Of a stretch of 64,000 nt of DNA, positions 23,831-36,643 are shown one piece after another. This DNA is from Oegoconia quadripuncta. Taxonomy: Eukaryota > Arthropoda > Insecta > Lepidoptera > Autostichidae. The stretch covers positions 13,207,124 to 13,271,123 of the forward strand of contig OX438741.1 of NCBI GenBank assembly GCA_949316235.1, written 5' to 3'. Each line of letters begins with the position of its first letter. The stretch's first letter is position 1. Position numbers and translations under genes: made by a program. The notes below the pieces were generated by a model, which saw only the letters and a list, made by a program, of their open reading frames with translations, had not been told where the DNA came from and searched no databases.

Positions 23831-24340
23831 TTACGGAGTTATCATTGAAGTTAAGAGACCCGGATCCGGTGAGAATGAGAACACGAGCCCACAGCTGGTG
23901 AGTGATGCTTTTCTCATGTGTTATCTAATTGAAGAGATCTGCAATCGTAATTGAGCAATAAATAACATATATTTCGCAAATTTTCCTAAACAACATTATT
24001 AACAAACTTGAGAGGAGCATACATGGAAACAATAACAATTAATTTACTTATTCTTGTGGGCGTGTGTGCAACAGTCATGCAATGAGGCCATGGCTCAGTC
24101 ACAGTATAACCATAAATTATTGGTACTGGGTCTCAGTGCATTAATGCTCATAGGACATTATTATAAATAATACCTAAATAGCTTATTATGGGGGTTATTT
24201 TCCAGAATTCACGATTATAAAAAAGTGTCAGTTTTTATCAATGATTTGAAAATCTCGTAAATAACCATAAATAAAGCTATTTAGGTATTATTTGTGATTA
24301 GTTTTTAGGCTTTTCGAGAGCAGGTCAGAGCAATATTTTT

Positions 24341-24560
24341 GTTTTTTTTTTTTTTTTTTTTAATATGAGAGGGCGGCAAACGAGCATGCGAGTCACCTAA
24401 TGGAAAGCAATCACCGCCCCGCCCATGGACACCCGCAACACCGAAAGGGTCACAGATGCGTTGCCGGTCTTTGAGGAAGGTGTAGGCTCGTTTCTTGAAG
24501 GTTCCAATGTCGTACTCGTTTGGGAATACCGCTACCGGAAGTCCTTTATGCTTTTATGCT
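24341..24560 (-). repeat. LINE 3' end with poly-A tail, family G
   Basis: A T-run is followed by gagggcggcaaacgagcatgcg and agtcacctaatggaaagcaa, and then by gatgcgttgccggtctttgag. The same string follows the T-run at 34.38 kb, and a short inverted piece occurs at 61.79 kb. This is the 3' end of a Jockey-type LINE with some coding remnant. Confidence 0.65.
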
Positions 24561-24678
24561 TTAAGTATTTAAAAAGAAAACTTAATTTATGCAATGACGC
24601 CCTCATTGGACGGAATAAACCCTCTTAAATTATATTTTGGGTTATAATAACTACTTGTCTACTTGTTTAATATAGTAA

Positions 24679-24988
24679 CCACCTCCGTGGCTCGATGTAA
24701 ACAATATTGGGTTTACAAATCGGAGGTCGCGGGTTCGATCCCCAGCGGGGTAAATATTTAGTACTCGGTTTGGTTGGTGGTAGGGCATTTTGAAGTCTGG
24801 CTAGCTACCACCATCTTATCTAAATTTGCCGCCAAATAGCAATGTTAATAGCATTGTTGTGTTCCGGTTGTCAGAGATAAGATAGCCAGTCCCCCAAATA
24901 AGATGGGGTTTCCGGGTCAGTACCCTTCGTCACTTAACATCAGGTGTGATTGAGGTCAAGTGCTAAACCGTTGTGCTTAAAAAAAAAC
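24679..24988 (+). repeat. SINE, family A
   Basis: Full-length copy in the sense orientation: head acctccgtggctcgatgtaa (A box), B box ggtcgcgggttcgatcccc, then body and A-rich tail. It shows the promoter arrangement expected for polymerase III transcription. Confidence 0.85.
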
Positions 24989-26030
24989 TACTTGTCCTAC
25001 GATATTGACAAAAGAATGAACTTCTCGCTTTTTGGTTGACAAAGAAAATTAGTTAACCGTTCCCCTACTGTACCTATGTATAGGTAACCTAACCTACTAA
25101 TAAATACATTTTTCTCAAACATGCATGGAAATATTGTCATTACTTTCGAAAAAGAACACGCAAAGTATCTAATTTACGGACAGCGAAAAATAAATCCATT
25201 GCAGGAGCGTTTTTTGAATTTGGAACATTACAACGCTCCAGCAATGTTGTATGAAACGGCGTGCTGGGGTTATTATATACTCTTTGATTGGATCTCTTTT
25301 ATCATTGCTGGCATACCAAAATCTCTTTGCTTAGTACAAATTGCGTTCACATGGCTGTATGCGTAAATGCGTTTGCCTTTCGGCACCGATGATAAATAAA
25401 AAATCGGCGGCAAAGCTGAAAATTCGTCTTGATTTGTTATTTAAATATTTATTATTACCCTGCATTCTTTTGAGAAAAGCACTATATATGTCTCGGCGGA
25501 AATAGCAATTGCCTGTCTCGTATTAGGGAAGTCCTCGCCTACGGCTCGGCCTTCAAACTCATACTCGATCTGCAATTGCCTATTTCCCGGCCTTTGCAAT
25601 AATGTACTATTTTTTTAATTTAACAATAGCCCTGAACGTCATTCTCAAAGTTCATTGCTTTGCTCCATCCGAAAAGTATTTTCCAGCCAATAAGAAAAAT
25701 AATCACGCAAACCGGTCACGGAATCCCGGGTTGAAGAATAAACAGAAAAAGAGTAAAAACCAGGGCTTCAGAGGACCCGAAGATATTCTACAGGGTGTAA
25801 ACAAAACAGTGTGCGCAATTCGCGGAGGAATTTAATCACGTATGCTGCACGTGACTGCGATCGCGTACGTGTGCCGGCACTGCTGGATAAGAGATGTGAT
25901 TATAACATTATCTACCCATAACTTTAATAAATAAATTTCACTTTGTAATTTCATTTTCTCGCAAAAATCCTGTCAATGTGTTGCCAAAACATTCGCTTGT
26001 GTCAACAACCTTACATGTCTGGTGTAGTGT
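24989..26030. other. no gene recognised
   Basis: Frames at 25121-25366 (81 codons) and 25602-25835 (77 codons) begin with ATG. The second has a hydrophobic N-terminus and a basic remainder, but I recognise neither and see no further evidence for a gene. Confidence 0.4.
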
Positions 26031-26240
26031 ATGACGACCTGTTTGGTGTAGTGGTTAAAAACTCTGCTACTATGCCAAATGGTCGCGGGTTCGAATCTCG
26101 CTACGGGCATATGTTTGTATGATGAATACAGACATGTGTTTATCAACCATCTGGTATCTATAATACAAGCCTAGTTGCTTAGTGTGGAACTAGATGGCGC
26201 TGTGTGTGTGTGCAAAGATATTTATATATTTATTACTTAA
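26031..26240 (+). repeat. SINE, family B
   Basis: Clear A box (tttggtgtagtggttaa) and B box (ggtcgcgggttcgaatc), then the body to agatggcgctgtgtgtg and an AT-rich tail. It is the best-preserved family B copy on the + strand. Confidence 0.85.
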
Positions 26241-26679
26241 ACAAAAGAGCGGAACGAAGGATTCTAGAATAGAATCCCGAGCATAGCCAGGGATTCAAAG
26301 TACATCGCACGAGGTGTAATGTGATAATATGGTGGTTAAATCGAGGACGGAGGGTTCCGTAAATAAGACTCGTAGTCGATTGTGATGTTGCACGAACAAG
26401 GCCCTTTAATTATGAACAAGCCTATATATAATATTGGTATCGGCGCTGACTAAGCGATATGCGTTTATGTTGCAGTAAACCATGACGCTACGGTGAAACT
26501 CCGAAATAAGACAAGGTTTCAATACACTACAACTCCCCCGAAAAGTCCATCTCAGAGGTTAAAAATTATTCTGCGCTCGAGTGATTGCAATTCGATCTCT
26601 TTGGTCGATACTATGGAGTATTTAAGTCTGTACTTTTTTCATACAATATTTTAGTTCGATCTCTTTGGTAGAATCGTGC

Positions 26680-26870
26680 CAAGGAACTACGGAGTATATA
26701 TTAAGTTTATGTAAGAAACATTAATCATATTCCATGTTCCAAATTCAAAACTCTTTTATTCTCTGTTCTAAAGTCTCTTGGAGAAAAGCCCCGTTTTGGG
26801 CGCACTTATTGAGGAACCAATCATCGTTTCCGAATAGATGAGATGAAAAAATAATTGTCATATCTACTAG
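26680..26870 (+). repeat. Repeat copy duplicated at 27.41-27.90 kb
   Basis: cgtgc.aaggaa, agaaacattaatcat, ttccatgttccaaattc and aaaactcttttatt recur at 27410-27440 and 27828-27905, where the second copy is interrupted by a LINE fragment. Confidence 0.6.
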
Positions 26871-27440
26871 GTATCTAAGTTTTCCTTCAAGAAGCGAATT
26901 AAAGCACATCATCTAGAAATACAAAAGAAGAATATTCCGAAAGCATTTGCAACATTTCGAATAGCTTAGCGGTAGCTGCTCACAAACATCTTGACTCGTT
27001 CGCGTTGTAGGTATTTAGTTAATTATTTTTACCACTTTTGTCAATTATTATTTTAAACGAGTATCATTATGATCCATACAATTGCTATACACCACCGTAC
27101 AACATGATCTTTATAGAATACACACTTATGGTTGTTATTGAAAATTTTTGCACTAGTACCCTACCCTCGCTTTCTCTCGCAGGGCACTAGCTGAAAATCA
27201 GTGTCTTACCGCTATAGGTGAGGATCCACACTGAGCGATGGCCCATTTGTGGTACAGACACATACAACTCTATTATAAGTTGTACTCAATTTTAGTTTTT
27301 ATTTTTATTACTGTGAAATAAGGCTACATTTTGTAAGAATAACACCAAGCAGAATTATTTGTATGTGTTTCTGTAATATGCAAATAAACGCTTTATCTAT
27401 CTATCTAATCGTGCTAAGGAAGTCTATGTGAGAAACATTA

Positions 27441-27827
27441 ATTTTTTTTCATTTATTTATTTATTTATCATTTATTGCACACAAGAAAAAAACATACAGA
27501 TACAACATAATAGAGACGACACAACAGGTTCTGCTTATTTCTACAATAAAATTTCTTCCAGCAGACCTACGAAAGAGAGATATGACTGGAAGAGGCAGAT
27601 AAGACGTGCACAATCTAAAAAAATTGATAAATATGATAGATAAAATAAAAAATTAAAATTAAAAATAAATATAAATGTAACTACATCCTAATAAGTACAT
27701 AAATACATAAATAAGTACATATTTCAATACATACGAATATAAAGTATAACATACATATAATACACTGAATAACACTATGAAATAGAAAGGTAATGTTCCT
27801 TAACTCTTTTCCTAAAGACAGCGATCG
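27441..27827 (-). mobile_element. LINE 3' fragment inserted in the second copy of the 26.7-kb repeat
   Basis: attaat occurs on both sides (about 27436-27441 and 27829-27834), giving a plausible 6-bp target-site duplication. The inserted sequence starts with T-rich (atttatttatttatttatc)-like DNA and tttattgcacac, typical of a LINE 3' end on the - strand. No reverse transcriptase motif is present. Confidence 0.55.
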
Positions 27828-28186
27828 ATTAATCATGTTCCATGTTCCAAATTCAAAACTCTTTTATTATCTTCTAAAGTGTTTTACGAATAGATGAGAT
27901 GAAAAAATAATTGTTTTAAAGGTAGAGCGTGGTTGAAAAACCAGCGCCCTAATTTGTAGAAAAACCGGTTATTCGATATTTTGACCTACATCCCGTAGCG
28001 GTAACGCCGATTTTTTCCACCCTTTGTGTCATTAATCTTGTTATGAACTCCTATGACCCTGGTGATGCGATCTCGTGTAAAATACTACGTCACGCCTAGT
28101 AATCAGCCACATTAGGCACTAATGACCAAATAAAAATAGCTATACGAGTAAATTGAAAATTTAGAAAAGTCCCGAGGAAAAAGTGT

Positions 28187-28345
28187 TTACTTATATCATA
28201 CTTGACGGCTTATTTGGTGTAGTGGTTAGAAACTCGGGTTCGAATCCCGTTAGGGGCATATGTTTGTATGATGAATATAGACATTGTGTTCCGGTGTTAT
28301 GGATGATTTACAATAAATATGCGTGTTTATTTACAAAAAAAAAAT
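28187..28345 (+). repeat. SINE family B, internally deleted
   Basis: ttatttggtgtagtggttag is followed directly by ctcgggttcgaatcccgtta, so the spacer between A and B boxes has lost part of its length. The body continues to about 28345. Confidence 0.7.
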
Positions 28346-28346
28346 G

Positions 28347-28678
28347 TTTTTTTTTATGTACAACGGATTAGTACTTGACCTCAATCACAGCTGATGTTAA
28401 GTAAAGATAAAGCTGAAGGTGGTAGCGTACTGACCCGGAAACCCCATCTTATTTGGGGGACTAGCTATCTTATCTCTGACAACCGGAACACAACAATGCT
28501 ATTAACATTGCTGTTTGGCGGCAGATTTAGATAATATGGTGGTAGCTAGCCAGGTGGACATTTAAAATGCCTTACCGCCAACCACACCGAGTACTAATTA
28601 TGTACCCCGCTGGAAATCGAACCCGCGACCTCCGATTCGTAAATCCTATGTTGTTTACATTGAGCCACGGAGGCGGTT
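28347..28678 (-). repeat. SINE, family A
   Basis: Complete - strand copy from the T-run to the head gagccacggaggcgg (as read on +). It lies head-to-head with another family A copy that starts 7 bases later. Confidence 0.8.
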
Positions 28679-28684
28679 TGGTGA

Positions 28685-28873
28685 CAATGTTAATCTGCCG
28701 CCAAGCAGCAATGTTAATAGCATTGTTGTGTTCAGGTTGTCAGAGATAAGATAGCCAGTTCCCCAAGTGTGTTGGGGTTTCCGGATCAGTACGCTTCCAC
28801 CTTCGACCTCATCTTCACTTAACATCAGGAGTGATTGAGGTCAAGTACCAACCAGTTGTGCATAAAAAAAAAT
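28685..28873 (+). repeat. SINE family A, head-truncated, inverted partner
   Basis: It begins in the middle of the family (ctgccgccaagcagcaatg) and runs to the A-rich tail. With the preceding - strand copy it forms an inverted repeat of nearly 190-bp arms. Confidence 0.8.
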
Positions 28874-29839
28874 CAGCTACATTAACGTCCACTGCAGAAG
28901 ACGGCCCATAGAAATCCACAGTCACACATGCTACCATTTAATCATGTTAAATAGTGTTGTATAATTTGGAGCCAACTGTACCAACCAACCCCAAAGGCCC
29001 TCATAGTCATTCATCCCCCGCCTCCGAATAATTGTTGCTCGATCCTTACAAATGTCTAACAATTTGCATGAGAAGTACCTGCAGCGCAAATTCACCTAAT
29101 TTCGCTATTTTTGGGCCTTTTGCCAATTCTTTGGTCATGCCCCAGACAAATTGGGTGCGTTTATCTCAATCTGTCAGACAACTTAGGACTATGCCCGCTT
29201 TCATGTATAATAGAGAGGCGTTTTAGGGGAGAAATCCACATTAATCTGTCGCTGTAGGTATACTTAGCGTATTTTAAGTATTGTAGTGTATTGCAAACGT
29301 CGCGGTGACTTAATTTTTCATGGGTAAACTAATATATAATAGCATTCCGACACATCTCAAGGATCAACCATTCAACAGCTTTAAAAGGTGTGTACGGGAT
29401 AGCGAATGAAGCGGAAAGTAAAATGGACTATATGAAACTAATTTGGCTAAATCAACAGGAAAATACGGATATTATTATGAGGCGAGAAAATAATTAATAT
29501 TGCAAATAAATAACAACCGAACCAGAAATCTTGATTTTTTTTTTAATTATTATTATTGGACACTGGTCGAAGCCATTCCATTTCAATAAAATTACATTTT
29601 AATAAAATATATAAAGAAAATATGAAAGGAAAGGATGCAGCAAAGAGTGCACCGTTTCCATTCAATTTACAAAAATTATTTACATATACCTACTTAGAAA
29701 CTAAATTTTTCCTACCGAATAATTGAGGAACTCATATAAAGCTATGTAAAGTGAAGGATTTTTTAATAGATCTATTGTACATTGTGGTAATGATGGACTA
29801 TTGAGGATATCGACACAGCTGCTAATAAAATATAGAAAG
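28874..29839. other. no gene recognised
   Basis: AT-rich DNA with short frames. A (GAAA)n run at 29840 marks the tail of the next LINE fragment. Confidence 0.4.
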
Positions 29840-30490
29840 AAAGAAAGAAAGAAATCAGTTTATTTACCACAAGTGGACACACACTAAATGTACAAAACAA
29901 ACTTAACATCTAAAACAAGTTACAAAATATATAAAGATAAACATAATAAATTTTCAGTGTCACTGTGGCAAAAAGGGTGGGACTCAGCATTATGCTCAGT
30001 TCCAGGAACTGGGCGCTGTTCTTCCGTCCCACCCTGGGAGAGGAAAGCGATGTGTATAAGAGTGTGTACTAATATGTGCTTGTTATATAGCGGGAAAGTA
30101 TTGTGTCATTGTAAAAGTGCAGTATGTGAATGTGACAAAGAAGATAATCAATACATAAATATTTAGTATACAAGCATAACATAAATATGAATAGGTATTT
30201 ATAAATATATAAATATGATATAACAACAAACATAAAGGCTACATCATCGGCCTCGAAGTATTATATTAAATTCTTTTACAGACGTTTTTTTATAGACGTT
30301 GCAAATTAAACTTAGGGCAAACAAAAATTATGTGATCTAAATCAGAGTAAAGCGAATCACAATATTTACAGGATGCAGAAGGAATAAGATTTAACCTATG
30401 CAGGAATCTTGACAAAAATATAACGATGACAGAAAAGACGTATAAAATACAAAAGTCAAACAAAAAAGACAATTATAAAAACCAAGGAGT
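29840..30490 (-). pseudogene. LINE fragment: C-terminal zinc-binding end of the ORF plus 3' UTR
   Basis: The - strand frame 30472-30290 encodes FLSRFLHRLNLIPSASCKYC and DHIIFVCPKF, matching the Cys-x2-Cys ... His ... Cys end of Jockey/I-type LINE proteins. About 450 bases later the element ends in a gaaagaaagaaag tract at 29837-29852, read as (CTTT)n on the - strand. It is 5'-truncated and has no catalytic domain. Confidence 0.6.
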
Positions 30491-31723
30491 TTGCCACAGG
30501 TACTTACAAATGTGGCTTCTGCAATACTCGTTCTATTCCATTAAAGAGTTCTTGGATCACAAGGACAATTGAATGCATGCTTGCATGCATTTCTTGATTT
30601 CTTGATGTCAAAATTGGATATTGTCAAATATTTGCATGCCATTATAATGACTGAATTAGGAGGATCTTATTGTAATAACACCTAATGTAATGTACCCTAT
30701 TCAAGAGCAAATAAATTATATTCTATTTAAACAAGGTCGAACTGGCTTTCGTACGCTGTGCACTATTTTCTTAAACCATTTCGAGCCCCCTCCAGCTTAG
30801 TAATTATTTCACATACATGTGTACTATTTTACTCAAGTAATCTGATGCTTATCATTACACTTATTAAGAACGCATATTACAAAATATCGGACTATATGAT
30901 AAACATCCCGATATAACCAGCTCGTTCGCATGCCAGACTATTAATAATGAAATATAAAAACCTGTTTTTAAAAGAGCAGCCCCTCTAGTTTTACTTGTTA
31001 TCATGAGTAAATTGCATTTTAAACTGGCAGTATTTTAAGTGTACCCTGTGTACCTACAAAATAAAGTCTTTTTGACCACAGCTTTGACACAATATTACAA
31101 TTTTCAAAACTGTAGCTTTAATAATTTCTGAGATAATGACCCTCAAAGAAGCAGGTTTTGGCACTCACTGACTGACTCACTCACTCACTGACAGTTCATC
31201 AAAACGCGGATTCGATATCAAGTGCGGTATATGTGGATTCCTCAGTCTATTTGTTTATTTATTTTCAAAAAAATAATTACAAGTAACAGTCTAATTACTA
31301 AAGTACATAAAATTCCAATGCTTGGACTCTGATCCCCAAACTAGGTCAAACCTGTATCTTGAGGATCAGTTCCTTCCTTATGCACATTAGTAGTACTACT
31401 ATTGTAATACTCGTATAATATACATAGACTGTGTCGCTATTACCATTTATCGAGTCACAATCTATGGCTTTGGATAAAGACGGATAACAATACAATTAAC
31501 ATTTGAATTACATATATATAGTTAGCCTATACTGATACAGATACCAATACTTATTCTAGGTGAGTCGAACTATTCTTGGGAACATAAATTAAAAATGTTT
31601 GATTGGTAGGGCATTTAAGTACGTCTGGCTATGCATTGTATAAGAGAAAAGAATATAAGATACGGTGCCGGGCGAAGGCGGTATCACCTTCGGCCTCATA
31701 TTCATTTAACATCACGTCAAATC
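30491..31723. other. no gene recognised; possible LINE tail near 31.25 kb
   Basis: tttgtttatttattttcaaa at 31250 looks like a LINE 3' end on the - strand. Four ctcactga-like units lie at 31165-31195. No coding feature. Confidence 0.4.
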
Positions 31724-31990
31724 AAATAATTTTATTTCATAGGATAAAATTATCACTTGAAAACGTCACTATTAATATTACATTTAAATTTAAATTTACT
31801 GCTCATTCACAAAGCTGACTCCCCAGAGAAGAACGAGCAAGAAACTCCAGGCTTGCTCTTTTAAGGTCAAATGCTAACTTATCGTGAATATAATAGCCTC
31901 TTTAAGGTAAAATTTTAACCTTACCCGTATTACCTTCAAAGAGATTGTTTACTGGTTGTTCACAATAAACCAAAGAGCCTGTTGGGTCCA
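31724..31990 (-). repeat. 3' fragment of the LINE family that interrupts the Polinton polymerase
   Basis: On the - strand it contains ttgctcgttcttctctgggg, cattcacaaagctga (as read on +) and gataaaattatcacttgaaa, the same 3' UTR as the element at 50.14-52.34 kb. It is a 5'-truncated copy. Confidence 0.75.
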
Positions 31991-32407
31991 GAATGAATGT
32001 CTTACAATACAAACTACTTGGTAATTCAGGCAGCCCAAGTTCCATTACCTAGAGAATACACAGTTGTATCCAGTATTTGGTTTTAATTAAACAGTATTAT
32101 TATCTAGAAATGTCTCTTTACCCACAGCAAATTAGGTAACCTCCAAGCACTATGCAAAGGATGTTATTTGCGCTAAAATAACTTTAAACAGCAAGTTAAA
32201 CTCTAACTAATTTTAGCTCAACAGAGAAGAGGCGTATCTGAAACTTCCATTAGAATAAGGACGCGAACACTACAGACCGCATAAGGTGAGTCTTTAGTGT
32301 TAGCGAGCAATAATTTCTTGGTACAGTGTTACGTCACGCCAGTTTTGTTTGGCTACGGAAAATTTGCTTATTGATTGAAGTAAAATAAATAATAAATACA
32401 AATTATT

Positions 32408-32717
32408 TATTTTTTTATGCACGACGGGTGTTCACACACATCACACCTGATGTTAAGTGAACCCCCACACACCCCCAACTAGAAACCCCAACACATTTGG
32501 GGGACTGGCTATCTTATCTCTGACAACCGGAACACAACAATACTATTAACATTGATATTTGGCGGCAGATTTAGATAAATTGTGGTAGCTAGCCAGGCGG
32601 ACATTTAAATAAAACCAACCAAACCGAGTACTTAACCATGTACACCGCTTGGGATCGAACCCACGACCTCTGAATCGTAAACCCAATGTTGTTTACATTG
32701 AGCCACGGAGGCGGTTA
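32408..32717 (-). repeat. SINE, family A
   Basis: Nearly full copy from tttttttatgcacgacggg to gagccacggaggcgg (as read on +), with a shortened tail part. The B box is visible as gatcgaacccacgacctc on +. Confidence 0.8.
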
Positions 32718-33112
32718 GAGTCATGCAAGTGCGACGAATATTAGTATACGATAAAGAATACCACATAGGCGAAAACGCAGAAGGAAGACTGTAGTTTCAC
32801 TGTTTTTAGGAAAATCAAATACTTATACATATATCCATGGAATCTTATTAATCTTACATGATCCTAAAAAATTTGTTACAGAAAAGTTACATGCAAACGG
32901 ACACATTTTTAGATTTTTTGGATTTCGATTTCTTGCATGCGAAGTTCTGTTTGATCAACTGCAAGTTCGGTCTTATTAATATTCAACAGTCAAAATAGTC
33001 AAAAGATACACACAAATACTCTTTATTGCACCAAAGATAATTTACATTTTACAAAACACATTAAAAAAAAATTTGTACAATTAGGCGGCCTTGTCACTAA
33101 AAGACTTATTTT

Positions 33113-33330
33113 TGAGGATAAAATTATCACTTGAAAATGTTCAATATTTTAACTTAACATGAAAATGTCTACAAGTTGACTTAGCAGAGGGAACGAGCAA
33201 GAAACTCAAAGGTTGCTATTTTAAATAGGTTTTAAGTTAATATGTAATTCGAATAACAAAGAAATAATATGTATTATATTGTACAATTAGACTGAATATC
33301 GCCGAGCGGTGTATGTCCATAATTATTCAA
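33113..33330 (-). repeat. 3' fragment of the polymerase-interrupting LINE family
   Basis: gataaaattatcacttgaaaa and gaacgagcaagaaactcaaa mark this 3' UTR on the - strand. It is preceded at 33003-33110 by another LINE-like 3' end (actctttattgcacc). Confidence 0.65.
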
Positions 33331-33637
33331 AGTTAGATTAACAATGATCGAAGTCACTATTTCCTAAATTAGTTAGGTTTTAAATATATTTTTTTCCGTG
33401 AACACTGACACCCCACCACAAGCTTCTCGAACATGTCAACGAGTATAGCAAACAATTCCACTTTGACGGTAACCTATACCATCAGGGGACCCTTCCATCC
33501 ACTGTCAACAGCTTTGACTTGCAAATAACATGGCGAAAGTTCAAAATTTAATATTAGCTGTACCTAAGCGCCCTCGCTGTTTCAAAGGCTCAAATTCGCT
33601 AATCGGCTACATTACACGTACGTACGCTAAACTACGG

Positions 33638-33725
33638 TCAGTACGCTTCCATCTTCAACCTCATCTTCACTTAACATCAGATGTGATTGAGATCAAGTCC
33701 TAACCAGTAGTGCATTAAAAAAAAA
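33638..33725 (+). repeat. SINE family A, tail only
   Basis: cagtacgcttccatcttcaac to tagtgcattaaaaaaaaa is the last quarter of family A with its A tail. Confidence 0.7.
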
Positions 33726-34269
33726 GAAAAGTACAATAAATTATTCTTATTCAGGACTTGTTATAAAAACCATTCGGTCGGTATAATTTGGGCTTGAAAT
33801 TTTGTATGGAGTGCAAACCCTCTTAACACGAAAAACGTTTACAAAGACAACGTATTAATTTACAAGACCTTGAGATCCACTCGAGTGCAATATTTTTCCG
33901 CTTCGATCAAAGCTCTGTTTGCGTTTCAGCCAATCAGGAACTGACTTTGCCTCAAAGAGACGGCTTGGTATTTTATAGTGAGTGGTTTCCGTTGCTCTCA
34001 GGGTTGAACTCCAAAGGGAATTCTTGCATTTCGCTGTTTTACATAAATTTATGGGATTCACATTTCAGTGTTTAATGTTTTCCTTTTGTAGCTGTAAATT
34101 ATACTGGCGCTTACTAATTTATTAAAAACAAATAAGCGCACTCAAACGGATAGTCCGTTTGTCCGTTCACCCATACTACCCATACCACACCCACTCCCCC
34201 CACATATACAAACGTCGTGACGTTCGTTATTTATGTATAGGTACCTACCTATACAAAATCCCAGCTTAT
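33726..34269. other. no gene recognised
   Basis: A 68-codon - strand frame (34061-33855) has no recognisable feature. Confidence 0.35.
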
Positions 34270-34360
34270 GCCTAAAAGATATACGCGGGATTCGATTCCG
34301 CAACCATTGGAATCGCAGACAGGGTCACTATCCACTACACCAATCGGTCGTTTGGGATAT
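34270..34360 (-). repeat. SINE family C head (tRNA-like)
   Basis: On the - strand gaccgattggtgtagtggatag (A box) and a gcggaatcgaatcccgcgta B-box region match the head of the copy at 60.74 kb. The body is short or diverged. Confidence 0.6.
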
Positions 34361-34376
34361 CTCTGACCCCATTTAG

Positions 34377-34570
34377 GTTTTTTTTTTTATGTGAGGGCGG
34401 CAAACGAGCATGCGGGTCACCTCATGGAAAGCAATCACCGCCGCCCATGGCCACCCGCAACACCAAAAGTGTCACAGATGCGTTGCCGGCCTTTGAGGAA
34501 GGTGTACGCTCGTGTCTTGAAGGTTCCAGTACGTGGTAGGAAGTTTCTTGAGAAACGTACAGTGGTAGAC
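34377..34570 (-). repeat. LINE 3' end with poly-A tail, family G
   Basis: Matches the copy at 24.34 kb: gagggcggcaaacgagcatg, gtcacctcatggaaagcaa and gatgcgttgccggcctttga. It represents the 3' end of a LINE with the end of the coding part. Confidence 0.65.
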
Positions 34571-35662
34571 TTCCACTCATCCAGGTGATGTGGATGGAGT
34601 TTTAATTTTCGGCGAGAAGTGTAACGGTTAAATTGAGCAGCGGTTATTAGCTCGAACAGTTCTTTAGAACACTCCCCATGAAATATGCGTTAGGGTTTCG
34701 CATAAAGGAAACATTGCTATCAAGATAGTTCATGTCTGAATTCTCCGTAGATTTCCGGGAGTAAAGTTTTTAATGAACTTTCCGACAGAATTAAAGCAAG
34801 CAGGTTTAAGCTTCAAGAGACAGCAGCCCCTAGAGTGATAACAAAAACATTGGACGTGTGTCAACATACGACTTTAGACCTTAATTCAGAAACCAATTTA
34901 GTTCCAGTTTGATTGACATTTTAATTTAGGGTAAATTTTCCTTCGTCACAAAAAGAGAGCAGTGTTTAATCGTATTTCTAAACGATCAGCTACGGTACCA
35001 CGTAAAATTTTTGCTCTCGATTGCTATTTTTGATACTAGAAGTAAGGATGAGGGGATAATTCTGTCTTCTATAATTTATCATCTTCTTTCTTGAATAATT
35101 ATCATCATTATCTGCAGTTAAGACGCGATCTCCCAACTTGGGAGGTCCGGGTTCATTCCCAGGCAGACCAGTTTTTAAATTTAATTTCTTATGTGCATTT
35201 ATCTGATAAAAAGAAAACGTCGTGAGGAAACCTGCATGCCTAAGAAATAATGATTCCAAGGCATGAAATGAAATGAAAATCATTTATTCATGTAGGCAAT
35301 ACAATATGCACTTATGAACGTCACTTGCTTTTTAAACTACCACTAGCTCGGAACGCGACCACTACTGAGAACAGCTAGCGAGAAACTCAGAGGGTTTGTT
35401 TTTTTTTTTCAATCATTCAATTCAAATTCATGTGTAGTCCCCAACACGCATTGGGCCAACGTGGTGGACTACGGCCCATAGTCCCTCATTATACGAGGGA
35501 AGGCCTGTACCCCTGCAGTGGAATACACTACAAACGTCTAATAGATAGACGTATAAGTTTATTAGAGATCGAACTCAATAATTTTTTCTTCGTACGGGTA
35601 TAGGTTTGCTGAACTTCTGGACACCGATTTGTGATTTGCTACCACTCGCTAGTCAGAAACGA
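34571..35662. other. no gene recognised; small LINE/SINE pieces
   Basis: 35118-35190 matches the possible SINE head at 17.24 kb. 35396-35545 contains ccaacacgcattgggcca and ggtggactacggcccatag, a piece typical of RTE-related 3' ends in Lepidoptera. The remainder has no coding features. Confidence 0.4.
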
Positions 35663-35955
35663 GCATATGCGCAACGGATAAGCCCATAACCTCAATCATT
35701 TAGGTACTGACCCGGAAACCCCATCTTATTTGAGGGACTGGCTATCTTATCTCTGACAACCGGAACACAACAATGCTATTAACATTGCTGATTGGCGACA
35801 GATTTAGATAAGATGGTGGTAGCTAGCCAGGCGGACTTTTAATATGCCCTACCACCAACCAAACCGAGTACTAAATATGTACCCCGCTGGGGATCGAACC
35901 CGCGACCTCCGAAACGTAAACCCAATGTTGTTTACATTGAGCCACGGAGGCGGTA
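35663..35955 (-). repeat. SINE, family A
   Basis: Nearly complete - strand copy, missing part of the tail region (gcgcaacggataagcccat). The B box gcgggttcgatcccc and head are intact. Confidence 0.8.
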
Positions 35956-36211
35956 ATTTTTTTTTCCTCACGGTAAAAAAACTCATCCGGTATATAGAAC
36001 TTATTACGAGTGAGTTATAACGAGTGTAAGAATGGCGTTATTTATAAATGACAAAAGACAATGCGTAAAAGGGACGAATAAATAAATACACGCCTACGAC
36101 CGACAGATGACGCTGACGTGTTATTATTCACCCGTTCCGTCGACGCGGGGCATTAAAAAACCTCTTTGTCTGCGAGTGACATGGCTTGATAACTGGTGAT
36201 TTGATGTCACA

Positions 36212-36643
36212 CAAATATTGGGTCTTTACCCATGAAATTTGAGTTTTTTTTTCTTCGTTAATCATATGTACCAATTCCTGCGATTCTCAAAGCTATATCC
36301 AAATTTGTTTTTTATTTGGAAAAAGGACTATTATTTCAAGGTTTCACATGAAATATTTTTTAATTTCTGGGCTAAATCACATAATAAAAAAAAAATTGAA
36401 CAGAGCTCTTTTCATGTGCTTCCCATAATCATTTCTTAGATTCGCTGAAACTTTTATAAAGCGGTTACTGTTAAAAATTAACGCTGCCTATACTTAACTT
36501 AATGTTATCCGATAATACACACAAGTTGAGCTAAATTTTGATTTGCCGTTCCCAAAAACAAATCAAAAATGTTTGTATGGAGAAAACAGTCTTAATGTAA
36601 TTCTTCATACAAAACGCCAATTTCATAGGTAAGGACCTAATAC
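36212..36643 (-). mobile_element. MITE (~430 bp) with TIRs, copy 2
   Basis: Inverted relative to the copy at 3.85 kb, with the same terminal sequences (attgggtctttaccc ... taaggacctaat). A 66-codon open frame appears inside this and the third copy, but I take it as chance because the sequence is mostly T-rich. Confidence 0.75.

Noticed and set aside
26031..26115. tRNA gene
   Set aside because: The A and B boxes and tRNA-like head belong to SINE family B; the body and tail continue in the same way at several sites.
36239..36439. 66-codon frame repeated at 63.7 kb
   Set aside because: Lies inside the MITE; the likeness reflects repeat identity, and the frame is broken in the third copy.
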